From Antedon mediterranea (Eukaryota > Echinodermata > Crinoidea > Comatulida > Antedonidae): a stretch of DNA of 64,000 bases. The stretch spans positions 19,558,001 to 19,622,000 of the forward strand of contig NC_092671.1 of assembly GCF_964355755.1 (NCBI RefSeq). The letters run 5' to 3'. The translations under genes were made by a program, and so were the position numbers. The notes beneath the pieces are model-generated. The model was not told the DNA's origin. It worked only from the letters and a program-made list of their open reading frames with translations, and searched no databases. This document shows, in pieces, positions 56,040-64,000 of the stretch (its first letter is position 1; every line of letters begins with the position of its first letter).

Positions 56040-56340
56040 ATTTACATATGCTAATGAATTAATAAATGGAACTGATGTTTCACACAATCTTTGTAGAACT
56101 AGAAAATCCTTCGTTGTAAATAACATTCATATTTTTAATTCTAATGTAAGACGTTAATGCAATTTTTAATAGTTTTACATTTTTAACAGTATTTTTAACT
56201 TTTTATCTTGTATTTTTAATCTGTTATAATACTGCACGTTTTTAAATTGTTGCAATATTGTTGTTTTAATCTACCAAGCAAAGTGAATTTCAATTTTTAT
56301 GGACAAATAAAATTTCTTGAATCTTGAACCTTGAATGAAA
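56040..56340 (+). mobile_element. LINE 3' end stub with RT C-terminus
   Basis: The frame ends NLCRTRKSFVVNNIHIFNSN plus three residues and TAA at 56155-56157. This parallels the C-terminus of the LINE RT at 27256 (RFRCSFVPNAIHLYNSRVQR). It continues with a T-rich 3'UTR ending 'ttatggacaaataaaatttc' and a (cttgaat)n tail at 56313-56336. It is the same LINE family, severely 5'-truncated, and abuts the 26-bp minisatellite. Confidence 0.75.
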
Positions 56341-57057
56341 GAATTACATACATTTGTAATAATTTAAATATATAAAATGTTAACATTTTAAACTCAGTAA
56401 CATGTTGCAAGTGGGTATATAGAAATCAACACCAGATCAATATAATTTTTATTGTATAAAATGTTTGCCAGAAGCCATAGCAAACAGATTTGCTACAAAA
56501 GACAGGAATTCCTAGACAGTCACACCTTTTATCAATGGAGGTCTTGAAGATATTTGAGATGGTTCATCCAGGTAATCATAGCCCCAAGTATTTACACATT
56601 ACACACAGGTTTAATAGATGGGGGCATTTAGAATCAATTTAACTTAAGTAGTGAGTTGACCGCCTCAGCCTTGTTGTGGTGTCAAACACAGTGTTTGCTG
56701 TATAAAATAATTTCTGACTTTCATACTAAGTATTTTGATAGTAGCATGCCAGATGGTTGACTACAATAGCATTAATTCTGGTAATACTTTAGGAGTATCT
56801 GGTGTGTAAACCTACATTGGAGTCAAATCATAAACAGTATTTACAAATGAGGTTGTTGATCTTAGTTGTAAGAATGAACCAAGGTCATTACTCTTTACAA
56901 TATTCACTGCACTTGTGAAACCAAACATCTTATAATGACAATGAATTCATATCACCAACTTGACATTAATATATTGTTATAGAGCTGGTTCTATTTATTC
57001 AAGTCACAAGAAGTACAGAATTTAAATTTTAAACTATAGAAATAGTAAGAGGGATTT

Positions 57058-57236
57058 GGTTTATCGCAAATAGCGTGCGAGACGCATGATGGGAAGGGTT
57101 TGGGAGCAAACGTCACGACGCGTACATACATGATTTGTTGTTTGTACGTATGCGTGGTGACGTTTGCTCTCAAACCCTTCCCATCATGTATTGTGAAATG
57201 ATGTTCCTTGTAAATTCAAGCTATTTGCGATAAACC
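57058..57236. mobile_element. Foldback element, about 180 bp
   Basis: Outer inverted pair ggtttatcgcaaatagc (57058-57074) and its complement (57219-57235). Inner, longer pair 'catgatgggaagggtttg', 'gagcaaacgtcac' and complement (57143-57187), separated by a 15-nt centre. The right arm has about 27 extra bases between outer and inner stems, so the arms are asymmetric. No ORF. Confidence 0.85.
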
Positions 57237-57667
57237 CTATTCTCAAGTAACATCAAAGTGGACATTGAACTTATCCTCCTACCACAGAATTAAACCGTAC
57301 CGTATTCAAGTTAATACTGCTAGTACGACAGTTTAGAGGTATGATTACAGGCTAGTTTATTGAAATGTAGGCTCACCCAAAAAGCATTTAATATCCATTC
57401 TGCCATGAAATTTCACTTTAAACAGGTTAAGTTTAAAAGGTGCTATTTTATAATTTATATAAAATTTGATTTTAATGAGTAGAGACAAGCTGTGAATAAT
57501 AAAATTGCATGTACAACAATTTCTAGAATAAGTACTGTTTCTGTTTAAAGTACTTTTTGGCTAGTAAAATTCTTCTTTTTTTTTCACAAACTGTACAGTA
57601 TTATATGGTATATGTTTTATGAGCTGATTTTTTTCAATGCTGCTCCCAAAATTATACCATGTAAAGA

Positions 57668-57674
57668 TATATAT

Positions 57675-57712
<38 letters not shown>
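57668..57712. repeat. (AT)n microsatellite
   Basis: About 20 at/ta units with one interruption at its left end. Confidence 0.9.
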
Positions 57713-57716
<4 letters not shown>

Positions 57717-59502
57717 TATTATACAGTATTTAAAAAATATCAGATTTTATACTGTATACTATTTAATTTGTAGGCCATATAAGGTAGTGGTAAAATAGAC
57801 CTACATTTCAGAAATAAGAAAATGTATTTAAAGGGATTGTACTGAAGACTTCATTTTCATTACAGAAAATCTTGATGACTCAGCTTAATTGAATTGAATT
57901 ATCAATTTTATTAAATTAGTAATTTCAGATTTAACACACAAAGAAGTTATGATTTATAACTATTGGTTATTTATGATTATAGTCTCACTTTATGTAAAAA
58001 TTAAATTGATTTTTCTAGTTGATTACTGAGGGATGGCAATGTGTGAAACCTTCAAGATGTGGGGAAGGTTTAGAAAATTGAACTACTTCAACTGGTTTAA
58101 CTCAATAGGTATACTTCAAGAGTTTGGATGTACTATATACAGCAAAATAGAATGTGCCAGCTTGCACTAAAACACATGTTGCAGATCCAAGAAGCAGGAG
58201 TCAAAATTTATTATTATGGATTACGGATTAATATGCGAAACAAAATATGACTTTCAATTGGTAATTAGTTGAAACAGATAAAAACATGTTTCCAACAATA
58301 CCGCAGCCAGTCGAGTAAATGCTACAAACAAGACATTACACTCATTATTTAGTGGGATTGCACAATACAGACACTAAAAAAGATGTTTTTTATTTTTTTT
58401 TAAATCAACTTTTAAATACACAAATTTAGTTGTAGGCATAATGTACAGTCACATCTATAAAAAAGCGTATTCTTTTCATAAAAAAACCAATGTGCATTGT
58501 AATTTTACAAAAATTTGTGTCTTTTTTTCTTATTAAATAAACATTTGCATCTGCGTTATTGTAGTTTATCGATTAAAATGTCACCCGAATCTAGATACCT
58601 ATTATAGGCTACTAAAAACGGTAAGTGTAACTGACTGGCACTTGACTTTTTAGGCCAGTTAATCTGATTCGGTCAGTCTTCCTGGACATATTTTACTCTG
58701 GAAAGGGTAAGTTTAATGGAGTAAACATACGCACTGAAATGTTTCAGTTAGTTTGATTGGATTAAGTCCAGTGCGAATGAGGCTTAAGTATGTATTGAAT
58801 AGATTCTTGTTGTGTCTACTATTCTTTCCAAAGTATCTTCACTGGAAATGGGCTAATAAAAAAATAAACATAAGAAGATCATTTTGCAATATCATCACCA
58901 ACAAGTCTACTAAAATTACGACTTGCACAGTGCTGTTTAAGTGACAGTTGGTCTATGGTGTCTACTAGTCTAATAATTATTGTTGATTCATGATATCATT
59001 GGTGTAAAAAGATGGCTTGAATTCACAAATGGAACTCAACTGGAACCATTGCAACTATTGCCTTGTTCACTTTTAAGACAGTCCTGTATGTGGTATGCAG
59101 GACTGGTTCATGGGCACAAGTCTCCCTATTTCAGTGTATTCATCATTCTAAAATAATCCCTTGCCAATTGCAATTATTTCACTTCTATTTTGATAAAGTT
59201 TTTGAAGACCTGCACATGATACCCCTGAGCTACAAGAATTTCTGGAATTCAACATATGCAGGCACAAGTCTATAATATTAAAATAGAAACAAAAGTTGAA
59301 TTTTAGCATTTAATATTATGGAATTATAATGTAAATTATTACAAGGCCCTTATTCCTAGTGACAAGTATTTTAAATTTAAATTATTTTAAATAATTATTT
59401 CTTAATCTATCGCACAAATAATTTAATAATTAATTTATGATGATTTCTTTTATTCCTGTCCACCCAGGCAGCACTTGCCAGCTCTTATACTATGACTGCT
59501 AA

Positions 59503-59632
59503 CTTTTCTGGCTGTTTTACTTATCATTTTGATTTAGCTTTTCGCTTTTTTTTTTGTATCTCCATTGAGATCCAGCCACTGATACCCACAGCATTGTCAT
59601 TTTTTCAGTAATTTGCCTTCGGATTTAAATTT
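59503..59632 (+). repeat. Dispersed repeat pair, copy 1
   Basis: Shares 'tctggctgttttactt', 'attgagatccagccactga' and 'tcagtaatttgcctt' in the same order with 62383-62517. The pair is about 80% alike by eye. Identity unknown. Confidence 0.75.
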
Positions 59633-60117
59633 GATGACTACAATATATTATCATATCCCAACACTTTTCGCAGTATTATTTGTATATTTTTGTTGTATAT
59701 TTTCTTTGCTACTAGAGTTTCAAAGTAAAATGTTATTTGAAGTTTTTATGGTATATTAAACAAATACAGTAACTATAAAACCAAGATATTGAGATAAGAC
59801 AGAATTTTAAATAAAAGCTTGAATAAACATAAACAATAAACAAATAAGATACAGTATGGAACATACAATAGGTTATTGTTTATAAAGAATTTTAGATATA
59901 CTGCATTCAAATTGTTCAACAGCGCTTTTGTGGCCATACAGTTGTCAAATTTCAAATGTACTTGCAGTTCATAACAAAATTAACAAATAAACTATCTATA
60001 TTTTGTTTATTGGTCTGTTTCTGCTGCATAGCGCCAAATAAACTGTTTTTGTCAACAAAAAGTTAAATATTATTTTTATATCAACTGCATTTCTGCAGAA
60101 CTAAAATCATTAGCAAT

Positions 60118-60172
60118 CGTTAGCACTCTTGCGCCTTGAGCACTTTGTTGATATGTGCGCTCTATATATCTT
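60118..60172 (+). repeat. GCGCTATATA-(ATT)n element end
   Basis: 'cttgcgccttgagcactttg' and 'tgtgcgctctatatatctta' followed by (att)n match the reverse complement of 4027-4085. A widespread short-repeat 3' end, probably SINE-like. Confidence 0.5.
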
Positions 60173-60396
60173 ATTATTATTACCCAAAATGCAATGGGCT
60201 TTGACGGTCAATTCAATTGTTATTCAAGTGACTGTCAATCAAATAACCGTTTGTGTTACCACCATAAGTGGTTAAATGACATTATAAAACAGAATCGATT
60301 GGGAGTTTTTAACTGTTATTTTCAGGTTGCAATTTAACCGGTTATTGTATTCACACGGTAATAACCAGTTTTTTTTAAGCAGAAACAAGACAAAAT

Positions 60397-60520
60397 GCTC
60401 TGTCTACACTACCAAACTTTACTTGAAAATGTGATTGGCCCGTATATGGAAACGATGTCATACCACTACAATATGTGGGCACTCTTTTTTGTCAAACTAG
60501 TTTGATAGTGTAGACAGAGC
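60397..60520. mobile_element. MITE, 124 bp
   Basis: Terminal inverted repeats gctctgtctacactaccaaa (60397-60416) and its near-complement ending gtgtagacagagc (60520), with one mismatch over about 21 bp. No ORF. Confidence 0.85.
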
Positions 60521-60811
60521 TTAAGATGCACTGAACTGCCCTGGTTCTAGATTAAATTGACTTGTACCGTAGTTGTACTCTACAGTATTGCTGAAGCTGT
60601 CTTTACCCATTTTGTTTCAAATTTATCTAAAAAGTTGTTATTAATTAAAAGTTATTTAAGGAATGCATGAAAACAAATATAAAAATGGTCAGTAAAATCT
60701 TGTTTAAATAATAATTGTAGTCTTTACAAGCCTTGTTTGAGTATGAGTTTTTACAATGTGTGAACACAGAAAACCATGGGGATTAGCAGTATTTACCAGG
60801 GTTTTTCTTTT

Positions 60812-61060
60812 TAGAAACTGGTTTCGGCAGTCGTTTATAAATAAAGATCGGGTTGCAGCTCAAATTTTACTCCAATAAACATAATACCACAATGCAGTTC
60901 GTTAGGCGGAAGTGCGATTGGATCAAGGTCAGGTTTACTTTTTTCGCATAGCGCGATCCCAAGAATTGCATCCAATTCGTCATCAAAGGGGAAGGTAATC
61001 ATGTCATTACCTTACAATTACATGCTATTGTTTGTGGTCCTTGGTTAAAGTATAGGTATG
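60812..61060 (+). repeat. Dispersed repeat, copy 2 (gaaaccggtttcggcag family)
   Basis: Same order and orientation as 41803-42060, with scattered substitutions and short indels. Confidence 0.8.
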
Positions 61061-61529
61061 TTGCACCCTTTTAAATTTTCTCATCACCAGCCTGAAAGCT
61101 GAAAGAAACTGTGGACTACGATATCGCTTATCATCTATTTCATGTTCTTCCTATACTAATGTAATTTTTTTGCATACGGTAAATAACTCATCGAAATAAG
61201 TTTAGAGTAGTTTCCATTGGCTCAAATTCACATAGCAGATGGTTGGCATATAGTTTGAATAACTGATCTCATATCTGCTTTGTAACATTATATTGGTAAA
61301 AGAAAAGCTTAATTTTTTAAACAAAGACAACACAAAGAAAATATTGACCAAAAGCTAAAGGGCCTAGAGCACAAGAAAGACAAAACCTTTTTCATTTGAA
61401 CTTAATGCTAATAAAGAGAAAGAAACATTTCATTTATTTAATGTTTTATATGAAGATACCTATCGAGTAGATTTCCAAACATGATTGAATTCCCTTTTTT
61501 CACACATCTTATAATGTCGCCAATAATAG

Positions 61530-61731
61530 CAGGCCTTGTCTTTTGAAAATTATAGGTGTGCTACAAATTGCACTCCTCAATACTGTACATTCAGGGATGC
61601 TGTAGATGTGCTGTTTGTATTTTGGTGCGTAGAAGTTTGCCAAATTTAAGGGGGTTGTAAATCGCACTCCTCAAGGGCAGGAGAGTGTTAGGCAAGTGAT
61701 CGCACTCGCTCGCCTTAAAAGACAAGGCTTG
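61530..61731. mobile_element. MITE, about 200 bp, hAT-like ends
   Basis: Ends caggccttgtctttt (61530-61544) and the complement of caagccttgtctttt (61717-61731), 14 of 15 matching. 'taatag' flanks both sides (61524-61529, 61732-61737). CA-starting TIRs with a 6-8 bp duplication suggest hAT. The interior has two direct 'aaat(t/c)gcactcctcaa' motifs. Confidence 0.7.
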
Positions 61732-62382
61732 TAATAGCATTATTTACTCTATGTCTACATTATGTAGAAAATTAACATTGACAAAATAATCAACAAACTC
61801 AAATCAAAATGAAAAATTATGGTACAGTAATACTAGGTAAGAACTAATAGCCTGTGGCTATATTCAGACATGCCTTTAATAAAATGAGACTTATTAAAAC
61901 CACAGAATTCAATTCAGTTTTCATCAATGTAAAATATCTAGAAATGCTAACAACCCCTAGCGTGACGGAGAAACATTTCAAGTTATCTTAACATTGGAAG
62001 CAATTGTACTTTGGTCTGTTTAATGAAGTGAAAGAGATGCATGGCATGGTACATGCTGAGCTAGGTTTCAACTTTTTAATACTTCTGTCACCGTTAAATT
62101 TCAACTAAGTATACACATACTGTGGATCAAATAAGGTTAATAGCTTTAGCCAAAAATAACATATTTCTGTCATTTTAATATTGCTTAATACCACTATCAA
62201 TCCTTTAAAAGGAAATTACAAAAGTCTTGCAAAAAAGTATTCTATTTTTATGTGCTTTTTAAAATAATAAAAAGATATTTTAATCCAAATTGTATTTACT
62301 GTATACTTTAATATATATATATATACTGCACATTTTATTGAGACTCATTTATAAAAAAGATACAATCATGTTTAGCTCAATG

Positions 62383-62517
62383 TTTTCTGGCTGTTTTACT
62401 TTTAATATCGTTTTGAATTTGCTTTTTGCTTACATTATTTATATATCTCTATTGAGATCCAGCCACTGACTAACCCTGCAGCACTTTTTTTCTTCAGTAA
62501 TTTGCCTTTGGATTTAT
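62383..62517 (+). repeat. Dispersed repeat pair, copy 2
   Basis: See 59503-59632: same motif order, same orientation, 2.9 kb apart. Confidence 0.75.
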
Positions 62518-64000
62518 GTACTGTATGATATTTATCAAGACAAACAACAAAGAATGTCATAGTTTTGTATTTTAGATAATTATTTATTATTATATCAATC
62601 AATGTGCAAAACTTCTCTGATTTCTCCACTATTGTAATTATCACAAGCAACTTATAGTCAAAACGGTTGAATTACATAGTGGGAATAAGCCAAAGCCTAC
62701 TTCACTCACTCTAATACTATATTTAACTATAAAGTGTTCATCTAAAGCATTGTTGATGTTTAATTGATACCAAATAATAATAACTCTATGTTCACACTTT
62801 GTACATAATTGTATTCTAGCCATATTGCTTATATCCTTGAGCAGCACACTTTATCTACGTGTCTCTCTCCACCCACAACATGTACTTGGTAGGAGGTGGA
62901 TTATCTAAAAAGAAATTTGGAGTGTTAAAATTAGTTCCACTAGTTGTCAATGACAAAGTCACAATTACCTGTCATCTGATGAACATACCTAATAACACCC
63001 ATGTGTATGCAGTAATGACAAGAGGAAGTTCTAAACATCAAAGAAAAATATGATTGGGAAGAATAGTTTCATGGAATTTAATGGGATAGTCAGGCTTTCA
63101 TAAAAACATTCTACCTTTTCAATACTCTGTTCTTCTCAGATACAGTACTGTAAACTATATTTAAGCAAAAAAAACAATAACAAAATCAACATTTACATTT
63201 TTACGATTTATTAACAAAGTGTATTTACTAGAAATTTTCGCGATTTGCCAGAAAACTCATTATGTAAATTTTGCGATGCACCTGTGACGTCACAGCAATT
63301 TAAATCTATTTTGAAGTAAACTGTTTATTTGGCGCTATGTATGTTCACAGATTATTTTTTGGGGTTTATACTTTATTAAAAATAAAATATTTCCATTAAT
63401 TAATTATAACACACACACACAAATATGGCAAAAACAACCATAAATTTGAACTGAATTCAGTTGTTAATTAATAGAAAGTATTACATGTTACACTGTTGGA
63501 ATTGGTTTGAATTAAATGCTACCTAATAAATCGCTCACAATTTAATGCACAACACTTGCTCATGTAAAAGTTCTGAATTACCTTTAAAATACATTTACTG
63601 TAGTAGTGCCATTTAATAAAGACATTAAATACACATTATCACCTGTGTGTATTCTTGCTCATCTGAACTTTCAACACATAAACTTTAAAGTGCTTTGCTT
63701 GAAACATAATCATATTTTCACATGAGAGAATGTTGTCTATTGTTGCATTTGAGTTCAGTGCATCAGGTAGGGTTCATGTTTGCCAAACATAAACTTTTAT
63801 ACAGCAGAATACTAAAGATTTCAATTTTGCGGTTAACGATGGTATTAATATTGCCATTAATAATTTCAATATGGCAAATATTTTGTCTATGTTCAATGAT
63901 CAAAATGGTTTATACACTCCACATATATGATATGCATAGTGATCCCGGGAGTGATCCTGCTCTCCACAGTTTATCCATTCATAGAACCATGATGAAGGAA
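62518..64000 (-). other. Right edge, AT-rich, no gene recognised
   Basis: No exon, TIR or tRNA was seen. 'aaacagtttatttggcgctatg'-type sequence at 63319-63340 is an inverted copy of 60027-60048. The 64-codon frame at 62859-63053 has no recognisable features. Confidence 0.4.

Noticed and set aside
1-64000. CRISPR array, operon or prokaryotic mobile system
   Set aside because: The window is eukaryotic (spliced receptor gene, LINEs, SINEs). The tandem repeats have no spacers.

Overview
The window is AT-rich eukaryotic DNA. It looks like an invertebrate deuterostome, most likely an echinoderm. The reasons are long AT-rich introns, CR1/L2-type and other LINEs, Harbinger-type MITEs, tRNA-derived SINEs, frequent 'taggcctac' motifs, and an axon-guidance receptor gene with the vertebrate-like Ig4-FN3 domain order. 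The species cannot be fixed from the sequence alone. The dominant feature is one host gene on the minus strand: twelve internal exons of a neogenin/DCC netrin receptor between 37393 (5' side) and 2257 (3' side). They encode four Ig domains and the first four FN3 domains, about 837 residues. All exon joins keep frame and use GT-AG introns. The signal-peptide exon must lie above 37393 (not found here, possibly beyond 64000). FN3-5, FN3-6, the membrane segment and the cytoplasmic P1-P3 region lie beyond the left edge. Layout: 1-2256 intron; 2257-12856 FN3-4 to FN3-1; 18213-21821 Ig4 to Ig2; 37091-37393 Ig1; 37394-64000 a first intron or upstream DNA of at least 26.6 kb. Mobile DNA fills the introns. 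A nearly intact LINE (plus strand, antisense to the receptor, 1088-residue endonuclease/RT ORF, degenerate 2A-like motif, spaced 5' repeats) lies between the two exons of FN3-3. A second, 5'-truncated LINE (minus strand, sense to the receptor) lies between Ig2 and Ig1. It is bracketed by a perfect 25-bp direct repeat that sits 227 bp beyond its microsatellite tail, which suggests a 3' transduction. Two further LINE 3' stubs, a broken retroelement gag-like ORF, two TIR elements of about 1 kb, at least six small MITE/foldback elements, SINEs with a shared central domain, and two young minisatellites (46-bp and 26-bp units) were also found. The most notable host-gene observation is that Ig3 lacks both canonical disulfide cysteines: each is valine, in two separate exons that otherwise keep the Ig pattern. 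No new multi-gene system was recognised. The window is one large receptor gene colonised by transposons.
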